Shown: positions 35,127-46,600 of the stretch, piece after piece
Layout: each line of letters begins with the position of its first letter
Numbering within the stretch: position 1 is the first letter of the stretch
Source of the DNA: Epiperipatus broadwayi
Lineage: Eukaryota; Onychophora; Udeonychophora; Euonychophora; Peripatidae
DNA: 64,000 nt
Direction: 5' to 3'
NCBI GenBank assembly: GCA_028023455.1
Contig: JAQFVV010012397.1
Span: 1,671,501 to 1,735,500 of the forward strand
Position numbers and translations under genes: made by a program
Notes under the pieces: model-generated
Seen by the model: the letters and a program-made list of their open reading frames with translations, nothing else
What the model was told of the DNA's origin: nothing
Databases searched by the model: none

Positions 35127-36025
35127 ATGGTTATCCATTTTTTATTCATATATCGTACTATATTTTCAAAAGTTTTTACAGTAATTAAAAAAAAACTGTT
35201 TTGTAAATTAAATTGGATACCTAAAAAAGATTGTTTACGTCATCTAGATTTTGCAGATAATATGGTTGTTTTTGTAAAAAATTATTCACAGCTTCGGCAA
35301 ATGTTGCAAGAGTTATAAACCTGTACACTTTATTGTAACTTGTAAATCACACTAAAATTCGTTAAATAAATTATTATTGGGGGGAGGGGAGTAGGACTAA
35401 AGATAGATGTTAAAAAGAATAAAATAATGTTCAAAGGATTTTCTTAGAAGATGAAAATAAATTGATTATCATGAATTAAAAAGAGTTAACAACTATAAAT
35501 ACTTTGATCAGATGATTAACACAGACAGAAGCATAATGAATGGAATTATCCATATAATTAAATTTGGATCTCTGTTAGAAATAACTTAATATTAAAAGGA
35601 TATGCGTATGGATTTGAAAAGGAAGATTTTTTAATAGATTTGTTTTACCAGTTTTTATTTCTGGATTTGAAAGTTGGGCCCTTTACAAAAGATTAATACA
35701 GACTTCAGACCACTTAAAATATGGGAAAATGTATGTTTAGAGTAACATAAAGAGATCGAAAATGAAGTACATGGGTGAGAGATCAAAGGAATTTAGAGAA
35801 TGAAATGAAAGTGGTCTGGATATATTTCTAGAAGAGATGATTATAGAAGAACACTTGATAATTTAAATTAAATCCTAAGAAATTGTAAAGAATGTAGAGA
35901 TCAGATATAAGATGAATGAATGAAATAAGTTTTACTGGTATATTGTGGAGTAGAAAATCTAGGGATGGGAGTAACTGAATTATATATAGAGACTTATCCT
36001 ACAGTGGATCAATAATGGTTAAACT
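35127..36025 (+). mobile_element. RTE-type LINE relic
   Basis: LRHLDFADNMVVFVKNYSQL (about 35236-35295) is the RT catalytic region with the F/YADD box altered to FADN. NNYKYF then follows at about 35490 and the end CAGTGGATCAATAATGGTT at about 36003. Interrupted by stops, inactive. Confidence 0.72.
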
Positions 36026-37675
36026 GATGACGTGATTAGGTACACATGCAAAATGTATTGACATTTATTTATGTTGTCTTTAAAACGCACATATAGTTTT
36101 ATTAAAATGGCAAATTTGTAGAAAATTATTTATTAAATATTTATTATTATTGCTTAATCCCAGATTGTCAAAAGATTATTTTGAGTTAATAAACTCATAT
36201 TATAACGGACCATTTAACAATATATATATAAAATCTCAATCATTAATTATCAAATCAGTAAATAAATGTATATATATAAACTGATTGATTAGTTAAAGGT
36301 AAATGTTTGTTTTAAATGCTTATTGAATTAAATTTTATCTTTAAAAATATCCTCGGCATAGATATATTTTATACATGTGCTTATTTTCTCATAGAATATA
36401 CTGTAAACGATATTTTTATTTATTTATTTAAAATAATGAATACAAAATAAGAAGTTTGCATTAAAAATTATAGATGTAAAAATAGAAAACTGTACGAATC
36501 CAGCCTTATACGAATATAAGTTTTTTACTTATCTGAACCTAGGAAATGCTGTATATATAAACATTATTTTTAATAAAAATAATTAAAATAAATTGTTTGT
36601 ATTTGTGAGTGTATTTATATACATATTGTAGTTGAAATTAAGATAGGTGTTAAAAGAATTCAGTGTAAAATTTCTCAATGATGGGGATAATTTCTCATGG
36701 GCAGAACAAAATTGGATAAGGTTACAAGTCTTTGAAATAATTACTCCACAAACATATAAACATTTTACATAAAAGAACAGCTTCTCTTTTTTTGAAATAT
36801 CATTTATCCATCTCACAACTACCTTGAGAGCTGTTGTGATTAACGTTAGCAAAGTTAAACAAGTAAGATTTGCATGCCATGAAGAATTTTTGGAAATTTT
36901 TAGAAGAGCAGACAGTTTAATCAAAAATGTAGAAACAATTTTCCCAATAGCAATAATTTTAATAAGTTAATCAAAAAGAATTGGAGACAGTTTATGTTTC
37001 TTCATTTGTATTAGTGAAAATTATTATAACAAACAATAAAAAAATTATTAATAATACACAATATTGCTATTATTATAAAAATCAAGAGCAGTACTCAAGG
37101 AAGCATTCACAATCACAATGAAAATGAATGAGATTTGTTTTTGCATTATTAACCTCACCCTCCTTGGTCAAGTTGCAATCTTTAGGGTCTACCTAAACAT
37201 TTCAGACCATAGTTAAAGATGGTATCACTTTTACTGTTAAAGGAAGTTGCTTTGACTACAAGTTGAGATTATTGGTATCTTAAGGGTTAATTATTATCAA
37301 CTATATTTATAAATCTATTACAGCCTTGAGTACTTTGCAAACATCAGATAATATATAAATATATATTTGCTTCTATTTTTTCTCTTTTACAGAATTGCAC
37401 TATCCATAAGAAATGCTTTTGTATGTATTCCATATGATTTATTTACATAACATGTATTTCAACTATTACTATTTTTTTTTCTTTTCTAAGTCAACATAAT
37501 ATCTGGTAATTACTGAAAATACTCAAAGAAAAAGTAGTTTTTTAATATTTAGCTTTATTACTGCCTAGCATGCTTTCAATATATCATATTCATAGTGTCT
37601 AATGGTGTGATTACAAAATCAGTGTTCAATTATTTTATAATAAGCTATTCAATGTATTCAAATTTAAATTTAGAT
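36026..37675. other. no gene recognised
   Basis: A 113-codon minus-strand frame (36583-36924) was considered but has no family motif. TATACGAATATAAG at about 36508 also occurs at 1715. Confidence 0.45.
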
Positions 37676-37679
37676 TTAT

Positions 37680-37985
37680 TCAAACAGTCCATTTCTTTGA
37701 TAAGGGTATGCTTCCTTCTTTTCTATTAATAGAAAAATGGTCACTAGTTATTAAACATGCATCTCTGACTTTCCATTTTCTGTTCTCTCTCTCTCTCTCT
37801 CTCTCTGTATACACTACTTCTGTATTGTTAGTTTGCATCTGTAGCCAGTTTTCTGCTTGTGGTCTGTAAATATTGATCATGTGTTCTTTGATCTCTGAGG
37901 GTTCTATTGTACTATGTTGGGCAAGTCTTATTGGCAGGTTGATGAAAAAGTTACAAATAGAAGATATTACTATGTAATGGTCAGA
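37680..37985 (-). pseudogene. unidentified 101-codon open frame related to 16.3 kb
   Basis: Open on the minus strand from codons SDHYIVISS to GSIPLSKKWTV and stop. Two stops sit just upstream, so the frame starts without an ATG (an exon or truncated element). A CT run at about 37790-37807 inserts an RERERE stretch. The last dozen residues resemble the end of the 16332-16835 frame. Function unknown. Confidence 0.35.
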
Positions 37986-38039
37986 CTATCATATTTTATA
38001 ATTTACATTTATCTTTATTTGTTTAAATAAATTATATGG

Positions 38040-38230
38040 GCACCACCTGGCTTTAAGCACACATATATTTAAAACAATATTTTATTCAATATAATAGTAA
38101 TATATATTAAGGCTATAACCCTAAGACTATGCGCCTAGATGTGACAATAGGGACCTCTTCAAATCTTAACACAAGCTTAATGACTTTAAAAGACAAGAGC
38201 GGCCACTCTTATCTTCGACCTACTTTATAA
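38040..38230 (+). repeat. dispersed repeat, copy 1 (with 39975-40120)
   Basis: AAGGCTATAACC, GACCTCTTCAAATC and AAGACAAGAG recur in the same order at 39975-40120 (AAGGCTAAAACC, GACCTCTACAAATC, AAGATAAGAG). Non-coding. Confidence 0.55.
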
Positions 38231-38950
38231 TAGTGTAATCATTATCTTAATTTTAGCAGCACTCTTTTTTGAAACATAAGTCTGATTAAAATGACACAGG
38301 TAAAATGTCATTCTCTTATCTGTTAGTCACGTAGTTGTAATGCATATTGAAATCCAGACTTATGTAAACAAGAAGCATAAATCTAAATCAACAAAGATCT
38401 TATTTTGTTAATACTATATTCAGACTTATGTTTGTTTCACAAGGGAATACTGCTGATATTAAAATAATCTTTAGTGTCAGTAATACTTTATATTCGAATG
38501 TTAACTAGTTATATGAAACTGTTTTTATTTTTTATATATTCATGTTTTGTAGTTTTTAAAATTTTAAATGACTATTGTATTAGTCCTGCTTTGTATATGT
38601 GAGTGAAAATGTTTGTTTATTAGCAAAATAAGATGTTTTCTGATTAATATTAATGCTTTTTGTTTCCATAATTTCAATTACATTACAACTTTATGATTAT
38701 AAGTAAGAGGTCAGCCTTTTACCTTTTCCACTTTATACAAATTTGGTTTGTCTCTCAAGGGAATGCTCAAATTAAGATAATGTTTGGTGTCTGTAATATT
38801 TTATATAAAAATATTTTTCAAAATGTATTATTATTATTATTATTACTAGAATTTTGAACTACAGTATATATTTATTTTAAGAAACCTTTAAACTTAAAAA
38901 AAAAAATCAGGATGTTATTAGTACCATTTGCAAATTTGGATTAATATGGA
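38231..38950. other. non-coding, nothing recognised
   Basis: AT-rich spacer before the RZ-B insertion. Confidence 0.5.
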
Positions 38951-38962
38951 AACAATGAATTA

Positions 38963-39744
38963 AACCACTAAACATCACATGATAACCATTTCTTATACTT
39001 GCTTATAACTATTATTAAAACAATCAAAATTCTCCATACAGTAGTGCCACTCAGTGTAAGCCAGAGTAATCAATGGATGCCAGAAGCCTTGCACACAATA
39101 TCCCTATCTAAGATCTAGGTGTGGTGCTCTCAGATCCAAGGCTTCTCACTGATGAAATCCACAAGCTAAAAACTAGGAATATTGGATAAGTAGGCACTAG
39201 ATAGAAATTTTATGCACAAGCCTTCTGGAATCCATTGGTTATTCTGGCTTGCACTGAGTGGCACTACTGTATAGAGAGTTTTGTCTGTTCTAATAGCAGT
39301 TATGAGCAAGTATAAGAAATGGTGTCCATGTAATGTTTAGTGGTTTAATACCATCCTGCCTAATAGAACAGTGGTAGCTATGGTTATTAAAGAACCAAAG
39401 ACACCAAAAGGTATTGGTACTGAACTGAGTTCAGACCTATATGACTATATAAGCTAATGAGCTTGGAATGGAAATATTACAGTGTTTTCAATTTTAGATT
39501 CATAGTTTTGTAATTAAGTAGACCTAAAAAGTGGCTGCTGGAGGGTTGCATTAGATCCTAAGATCTAGGTTCAGTGCTCTCAGATCCATGGCTCTTCATT
39601 GATGAAAGTCACAAAATAGAAACTAGTCTGGGAATATTGGATGAGTAGGCACTAGATAGGGATTTTATGCACAAGCCTTTTCTGGCTTCCATTGATTACT
39701 CTGGCTTGCACTGAGTGGGACTACTGAGTTTTGCCTGTTTTTTT
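38963..39744 (+). mobile_element. RZ-B insertion with exact 12-bp target-site duplication
   Basis: Bounded by AACAATGAATTA at 38951-38962 and again at 39745-39756. Starts with a partial inverted unit (38963 to about 39110) facing a plus unit that carries a damaged hammerhead (39144-39180, lacking the GTCTGG segment). A further plus unit carries the motif at 39593-39633. Ends in TTTTGCCTGTTTT, the shared RZ-B 3' edge. The target duplication shows it moved as one multi-unit piece. Confidence 0.85.
39593..39633 (+). ncRNA. hammerhead motif, RZ-B (diverged core)
   Basis: TCTTCA then TTGATGA (first core base C changed to T), a weak helix II, GAAACTAGTC and TGGGA. The layout is conserved but activity is doubtful. 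Confidence 0.55.
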
Positions 39745-39974
39745 AACAATGAATTATTTATTATTTTTATCTCTTCATGATTGTTGATTAAAATTAGTAT
39801 TTATATAATATTCATAAGTTATTTGAGTAAGATTGGTGTTAGTTGTTTTTATACCTAGAAATTTTTATAAATTGAAATGAGTTTAATTCTCAGTGAAATA
39901 TATTGATATTTCAGGTATTATTCAGTGTTAGGGCTTTCTGTTGAGACAGATGGTAATTCATTATACAATTGATT

Positions 39975-40120
39975 ACTTATATAAGGCTAAAACCTCAGTA
40001 CATGTGCCTTGAGTGCTTAATTTTAGCAAGAGAGACCTCTACAAATCATAAGGCAAGATTCAACTTTATAAAGATAAGAGGGACCCTCTTTTCTGTCAAT
40101 CCATTTTTTTAATTATATAG
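39975..40120 (+). repeat. dispersed repeat, copy 2 (with 38040-38230)
   Basis: See copy 1. The two lie on either side of the RZ-B insertion, about 1.9 kb apart. Confidence 0.5.
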
Positions 40121-40484
40121 GCAAATCTAAAGCATTTTGATTTGGGAGCATGAAGCTAATAAATTCTTCACTGATTAAGTCCACTATTTTTGTTAAACAT
40201 TAACAATTGATTGTAAAAAACAGTATTATAGTCTGTGAGAAAATGCCATGTCACATTTATAATTAATGTACTATTTACAAAAAGGTATTGTTGAAATTTT
40301 TTTAGCATATAGTTTGAATTACCTTTTAAGGTCAATTCTGTTAAAATATCTTTCCTTTTAATATCAGAAAGATAATCCTAAGTATAAAGTAAATGTTCAT
40401 AACAAAGTGGTCAATTTTTTTATTTGCATTTTCAATATCTTTTTTAAAGTAATTTCAATATCAGTTTTTGGATTATTTAATCAT

Positions 40485-41004
40485 AAAATTACATTCAAAT
40501 ATGAGCCTTTCAAGCTAATTGAGCACGCGCCTTATGAGAGTGTTAAATAAATGAATACTTTCCTCTTCAATTCAAGATATATTATTTATGCAGGAATAAA
40601 AAGGATCCTCTTATTCCTACAACTCAAATTCTTTTATATGAGCAAATCTGAAGAACTGTTGAGGAGAGCGTGAGTAGAATCTCACTTTAAATTACTATTT
40701 ACGATGTTTGTTAACTGAATGACGTCCATGAAATTGCTTAGAATTTACTAAACGTCATTCTTACTGAAACTTAATTAAGAGTAAATAAGCAATTATTTTT
40801 ATCAAGCGCTGTGTTTACAATTATATTACATTCAAATATCAGCCTTTCAAGATAATTGAGCTTGCACCTTGAATTGAAGAGGAAAGTATTCATTTATTTA
40901 ATACTCTCATAAGACGCGTGCTCAATTAGCTTGAAAGGCTGATATTTGAATGTAATATAATTGTAAACATGGCGCTTGATAAAAATAATTGCTTATTTAA
41001 TCAT
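40485..41004. repeat. compound foldback element
   Basis: A tract at 40489-40577 (ATTACATTCAAATAT, CTAATTGAGCACGCG, ACTTTCCTCTTCAATTCAAG) is inverted at 40872-40966. In addition 40785-40865 is inverted at 40920-41004 (TTTTTATCAAGCGC and complement). So three related arms lie within 520 bp. Non-coding. Could be a MITE or a foldback rearrangement. Confidence 0.8.
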
Positions 41005-41195
41005 AAAATCTAATTGTTTACGATTCAAAATAGACAATTTATCTGGGAAATTACAAAAATTAATATATTTCTAAAAATAATTTATATTTTCAATAAAAAT
41101 ATAATAATCAAATGAGTTCATGAGTTTGAGCATTATGGTAGAACTGGTAGAAAATCCATACCTTGAATTCTATAGGCTGGTACTCTGCTATTAAA

Positions 41196-41405
41196 CCAAC
41201 TCATGGAAACTATAATTACCTCTTTATCCTGTTTGGTTTAATATAATTTGAAGAATATTGGACTTGTAAGATAAAGATATTTGGATCAAATTCAATCTAT
41301 CCAACTCATGGAAACTATAATTACCTCTTTATCCTGTTTGGTTTAATATAATTTGAAGAATATTGGACTTGTAAGATAAAGATATTTGGATCAAATTCAA
41401 TCTAT
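41196..41405. repeat. 105-bp exact tandem duplication
   Basis: CCAACTCATGGAAACTATAA begins at 41196 and again at 41301. The two 105-bp copies look identical, indicating a very recent event or an assembly effect. Confidence 0.88.
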
Positions 41406-42459
41406 CTCTTCCAATACTGAAAGATCACGACTTCCCAAATAACTGTTTGTTGTTGTTGTTTTTACATTTATTGCTTTGAACAATTAGTTCAGAATAAAAA
41501 GTAGTTCAAAATAAAAGATTCTTCAAACACATTTCCAACTTTGGAAAATATAAAAAATCAAAAAAAAAAAAAAACTATCTGTGTGGCTGATTTTTATAAA
41601 GACCCAAATCAATTACGGTCGGTCGTTTCCCGAATTGAAAATTTTAATAATCTGAATTTCTTGATATTTTTATTACTGGTAATTTTTTTTATAATTCATT
41701 ATATATTAGACTTTTTTTTTCTTTTTAAATAAAAAAATTAGCCTTCTATAAGACGTTGCATTTTTTTAAAAATAACATTCGACAGATTTTAAAGTCACTA
41801 GATAATTCAATCTATTATTTACCTGTAATAAAAGTGGAAAGAATAACCCACTGTATTATCATAATGATTTCTCTGTTAGCTTTCAAACAAAATTTTCAGA
41901 GTTTTGAAATTATTTATTAAATATTGTATTTGTAAAAAGAAAAAAACCTTTAATCTTATTGATAAAAAAAAGTGCATCAGCTATTTTAAAAACATGTGAG
42001 AATTTTCTTTTACTAATTATGATTTGTTTTTTAAAAAAAGATAAAATTGATTAATAACATTGACAATAATTCCATAAGCAAATTTTATTTTAGTATTATA
42101 TGCAGGATGTGCACGTAGATGCAATTCACAAATGGATCCCTGTTCACAACCTAATCATGTTTATTTTGTTTATAAATTAATGCTAATTATATGTACTGTG
42201 ATATCCTTTTAATGTGGGTGTTCATTTATCAAAATGAAATGTATTAATTATAAGTATGTGTGTATGATGCAAAAAGAATTTTACTGCTAAATAAACGAAA
42301 ACATTATTTGGGAATTTTTGAAAGCAGACTAAATGGGATACATGTATGACTAGTGATTTAAGGCAGAGCATGCTAAGAATTCCCAGAATATAAATCAAGG
42401 CTGCTATATAATTACCTATAAATAAGTTATTTTAAGGAAGGGAATATTTTATGAATTGG
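41406..42459. other. non-coding, nothing recognised
   Basis: AT-rich. A 63-codon frame at 41541 is low-complexity. Confidence 0.5.
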
Positions 42460-42637
42460 AAAAGTTGTTTAAGCCAATAAACATCACATGATCATCATTT
42501 CTTATGCTTGCTTATAACTGTTGTTAAAACAGGCAAAACTCACTATATGTATTTCCACACACAGGGAAGCTAGAGTAATCAATGGATGCCAGAAAGCTTG
42601 TGCATAAAATCCCCATCTAGTGCCTACTCATCCAATA

Positions 42638-42679
42638 TCCCCAGACTAGTTTCTGGCTCATGGCCTTCATCAGTGAGGA
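42638..42679 (-). ncRNA. hammerhead ribozyme motif, RZ-B unit 1
   Basis: Minus strand: helix I TCCTCA/TGGGGA (6 pairs, one G-U), core CTGATGA, helix II GGC/GCC with flanking mismatches, GAAA, palindromic helix III ACTAGT and cleavage triplet GTC. An ideal minimal type I layout. Confidence 0.85.
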
Positions 42680-43081
42680 GCCTTGGATCTGAGAGCACTG
42701 CACCTAGATCTTAGGATCTAATGCAGCCCTCTGGCAGCCACCTTTTCCACTTAACTACAAAACTATCCTAAATTGAAAACATTTTAATATTTTCAATCCA
42801 AGCTCATTAGCTTATATAGTCATATAGGTCTCAACTCAGTTCAGTACCTATACATTTTGGAGTCTTTGGTTCTTTAATAACCATAGCCACCACTATCCTA
42901 TTAGGCAGGATTGGTTTTAAGCCAATAAACATCATATGATCATCATTTCTTATGCTTGCTTATAACTGTTATTAAAACAGGCAAACACTAGATGTATTGC
43001 CACACACAGCAAGCTAGAGTAATCAATGGATGCCAGAAAGCTTGTGCATAAAATCCCCATCTAGTGCCTATTCATCCAATA

Positions 43082-43115
43082 TCCCCAGGCTAGTTTCTGG
43101 CTTATGGCCTTCATT
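43082..43115 (-). ncRNA. truncated hammerhead motif, RZ-B unit 2
   Basis: Has TGGGGA, a changed helix III (GAAACTAGCC), GAAA and helix II, but the CTGATGA core is cut off at the inversion junction near 43113. Inactive. Confidence 0.6.
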
Positions 43116-43356
43116 AATCCTGCCTAATAGGATAGTGGTGGCTATGGTTATTAAAGAACCAAAGACACCAAAATGTATAGGTACTGTACTGAGTTCAGAC
43201 CTATATGACTATATAAGCTAATCAGCTTGAATTGAAAATATTATGGTGTTTTCAATTTAGGACTCATAGTTTTGTAGTTAAGTGGAGATAAAAGGTGGCT
43301 GCTAGAGGGTTGCATTAGATTTTAAGATCTAGGTGCAGTGCTCTCAGATCCAAGGT

Positions 43357-43398
43357 TCCTCACTGATGAAGGCCATAAGCTAGAAACTAGTCTGGGGA
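43357..43398 (+). ncRNA. hammerhead ribozyme motif, RZ-B unit 3
   Basis: Plus strand: TCCTCA, CTGATGA, AGGCCATAAGCTA, GAAA, ACTAGT, GTC, TGGGGA. Core and helices I and III intact. Confidence 0.85.
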
Positions 43399-43802
43399 TA
43401 TTGAATGAGTAGGCACTAGATGGCAATTTTATGCACAAGCCTTCTGCCATCCATTGATTACCCTAGCTTTCTGTGTGTGGCAATACATATAGTGAGTTTT
43501 GCCTGTTTTAACAACAGTTATAAGCAAGCATAAGAAATGATGATCATGTGATGTTTATTGGCTTAAAACCAATCCTGCCTAATAGGATAGTGGTGGCTAT
43601 GGTTATTAAAGAACTAAAGACACCAAAATTTTATAGGTACTAAACTGAATTCAGACCTATATGACTATATAAGCTAATGAGCTTGGATTGAAAATATTAA
43701 GGTGTTTTCAATTTAGGACTTATAGTTTTGTAGTTAAGTGGAGATAAAAGGTGGCTGCTAGAGAGTTGTAAGATCTAGGTGCAGTGCTCTCAGATCTAAG
43801 GC

Positions 43803-43844
43803 TCCTTACTGATGAAGGCCATAAGCCAGAAACTAGTCTGCAGA
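43803..43844 (+). ncRNA. hammerhead ribozyme motif, RZ-B unit 4
   Basis: Plus strand: TCCTTA, CTGATGA, AGGCCATAAGCCA, GAAA, ACTAGT, GTC, then TGCAGA, which weakens helix I. Confidence 0.75.
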
Positions 43845-43970
43845 TATTGGATAAGTATGCACTAGATGGAGATTTTATGCACAAACCGTTCTGGCATCTA
43901 TTGATTACTCTAGCTTGCTGTGTGTTGCAATATGTATAGTGAGTTTTGCCTGTTTTAAAAAGTTGTTTAA

Positions 43971-44879
43971 CATTGAGGGTTTAGTGAAGAAAAATTAATG
44001 AAGTGATTATTGATTTGAAAACTAGATTTATATTTTACTATGAAGGCACATATATTCAAAGCACAAGTGGAGTGAGATTCATTATAAAAAAAGAAAAAAA
44101 AACTATAAAGATTAGTTAATCATACTAACAAATAGATATACTTTATCAAATTCAGTTTTATTTAGATGTACAGAATTATTTTAATCAAACCAAATACCAT
44201 TTTAAAATTATTGTGCAAGATTTTTAATGCTAAAATTGTAAAATAATTATATCAAAGTGTGGTGGATAAATTTGAATATGGAAACTGAAATGAGAGAAGA
44301 AATAAACGTGAGAAATTTGCTAAAAATGAAAATCTATATTTTATAAATTCTTTTATTGAAAAAAATTCAAAGCAGGAATGGGTATAAAAGCATTCAAATG
44401 AAAGTATAACTGTGATTTGATTTGAAAGACATATTTCAAAAAATATGTGTTTCAAGGATTACTTAATAAAACCAACACTGAAAGTGATCATTGATTTATA
44501 AAATATCTGTTAATAGAAAGCTAGAAATTAAAAACTATTAAGAAATACAATATCAACAATTGATCTTTCTAACTTACAGAAACAATCCAGTTAATTTAAG
44601 CTAGAATTTACAAATTAGTTTAACATAAAATAAATTAAAATTCAAAGGTGACTAAACTCAGCAAGATAACTGATACTTTTATAAGTTTTGCAGATAGAAT
44701 TAAAAAAGCAGCAATTTAATAGCGAATTTTTATTTGACCCAAGGCAATGTATAAAAAACAAAAATGAAAATATTTTAAAAATCTATTTAAAAGAATAAAA
44801 TATTTGAAATCTTGTAAAATCATACAAAAAAGATTTAATGATTATCTAAGGAATATAATTATGAATTGGCAATAAAAAC
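43971..44879. other. non-coding, nothing recognised
   Basis: AT-rich DNA without recognised features. Confidence 0.5.
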
Positions 44880-45960
44880 TATATAAGAGTATGACTTAAA
44901 AAGCAGATAGCATCTTGATATGGGGGGAGGGTTCAATAATAATAAAAATGATGGCACTATTACTATAAAAAAAAAAAACAGATTTAATCATGAAGTGGTT
45001 GGAATACTTATGAAAAAAACTATAACAATATAACTTCTATAAAAAAAACATCAACTAAATAATATTAAAGAACAAACAAACAAATTATTTCCTACAATCT
45101 ATTAAGAATGAAAAACTCCAGAAAGTAATGGAGAATCACTGATATCTTAAAAGAAAGAGATGAAAAAATAGAAAAATTATTTGCAAAGCGACATACAAAA
45201 TGCCAACAAAACATAAGATGCAATGCGGGAATAATTTTGATATTTAACAAATGTGAAAATGAAGAAATTACAGATTTGTCAGTTTTTGTTAGACTTTAAA
45301 AGACATTAGCCAAAATGAATAAAAAAAAAGTTAGATTTAAAAATGACACAAAAGATCACATCCAAGTATTATAAGTTGCAAATTAAACTAAGCTTTTGGA
45401 ACATCTAAATATACAAAGAATATTATCAAATTCTGAAAAGTTTTCATCAAAATGCTAACATCAGTATTTAGATTACATAATGACATTAAGAAGATTAATA
45501 TTGATATGAAAAAATGGTGTTTCCAAATCTCCACTACTTTTTAAAATAGTGGTATAGGAAGTAGTTGCATTTTTAAAAAAAATTACAATAATAAAAAATC
45601 AATGAATATTATTCAAGACATCAAAATATTTTGCAGTTGATATTGTTTTTTTTTTTTTTTCATCAGTTGATATTGTTGTTATTGCAAATAATGCTTCAGT
45701 TTCAGGAAATATTGCAAGAATTATTAAATGAAAGCAAAAAACTAATATTAAAGATAAATGCTAAAAAATCAAAAATTATATTTTTTTATATAATAGTAGA
45801 AAATAAAGATTGATAACAATCAATAGCAACTATTAAAATGGAAATGTAAAGAAATAAAATTAATCATAAAATTAAATTTGAATAGTGCTTTTGGTAAAAA
45901 TAATGTAATATTAAAAGGAAATATGTTGATGTGTCTGTATAGAGCGATTTTTAATTGATA
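44880..45960 (+). mobile_element. RTE-type LINE relic
   Basis: Contains RMKNSRK-type KAPG region remains (about 45105) and the open frame 45631-45813 with LQFQEILQELLNESKKL and LKINAKKSKI. This is the stretch that follows the RT catalytic box in the 28.0 and 35.3 kb copies. A T-run expansion at 45645-45660 disrupts the catalytic region. Confidence 0.65.
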
Positions 45961-46600
45961 TTGTCATATTTCACCTTGCTTTCAAACAATGGTCTAGTCC
46001 AGATTTCTTTCTTATCATGATCAGATTGAGCATTCATTGTCAGTAACCAATGTGTATATAAAGAGATAATGCATGGCAATGGCAAGAACAGGCCAATAGG
46101 CAATGATTCTCACTGAATCTTAATATTTCAATGAAGGTTGGGATCTGACAATAAATAGACAGCCTTTATGAAGTTAAGGCCAAAGAACTTAAACTGGAAT
46201 AACAATAGCCTAGTTCTCCCTATATGATCGAAGGAAATTCCTGCCAACCTGAACAGCAGTAATTACTCTGCAGACTATAGCTATTTAAACTAACAGTTAT
46301 GCAGCAAGGGAAGTTCACATTATGATTGGAAGCTGCCAGAACCAAAGCTGATTTAAGACAAGCTATCATTTCAACCAGAAGAGCTCCATATTTACTCCCA
46401 AGTACTGCAAGTGGATAGAAATCTATAAGGGCATGTGAAGTTCTTTCTTCAACAGTTTACCCTAAAACTGGGAACTTTACCCCACCAAGAAGAGAAGGCA
46501 AAGAGTAACTACCTATAAATAACAATTGTAAAGTGAGTGTATGTTTGTATCTATATATTACTAATAAAAATATTAGAAAACATAGTATACTCATTTATGT
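45961..46600. other. relatively GC-rich non-coding block, possible solo LTR
   Basis: Less AT-rich than its flanks. Contains TGTATATAAAGAG (TATA-like) at about 46052 and AATAAAAA at about 46563. No reading frame, and no convincing terminal duplication was found. A solo LTR is only a guess. Confidence 0.25.

Larger units (their letters stand above)
42473..43957. mobile_element. RZ-B insertion, four units in two orientations, 13-bp target-site duplication
   Basis: Flanked by AAAAGTTGTTTAA at 42460-42472 and 43958-43970. Unit starts at 42473 and about 42914 run in one orientation (spacing about 445 bp). The last two units run the opposite way, the axis of inversion being near 43115. Conserved inner tracts include GATCTTAGGATCTAATGCA and ATATAGTCATATAGGTC. 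Three complete hammerhead motifs and one cut by the inversion are present. It starts GCCAATAAACATC and ends TTTTGCCTGTTTT, like the copy at 53.4-54.0 kb. Confidence 0.88.

Noticed and set aside
36583-36924. 113-codon minus-strand frame as a gene
   Set aside because: No recognisable motif, no splice or start context. Low-complexity C-terminal part.
40485-41004. CRISPR array (short repeats in tandem)
   Set aside because: Repeats are inverted, few and without regular spacers. The window is eukaryotic.
45961-46600. Solo LTR
   Set aside because: TATA-like and polyadenylation-like signals are present but no flanking duplication and no second copy were found. Listed only as an uncharacterised block.
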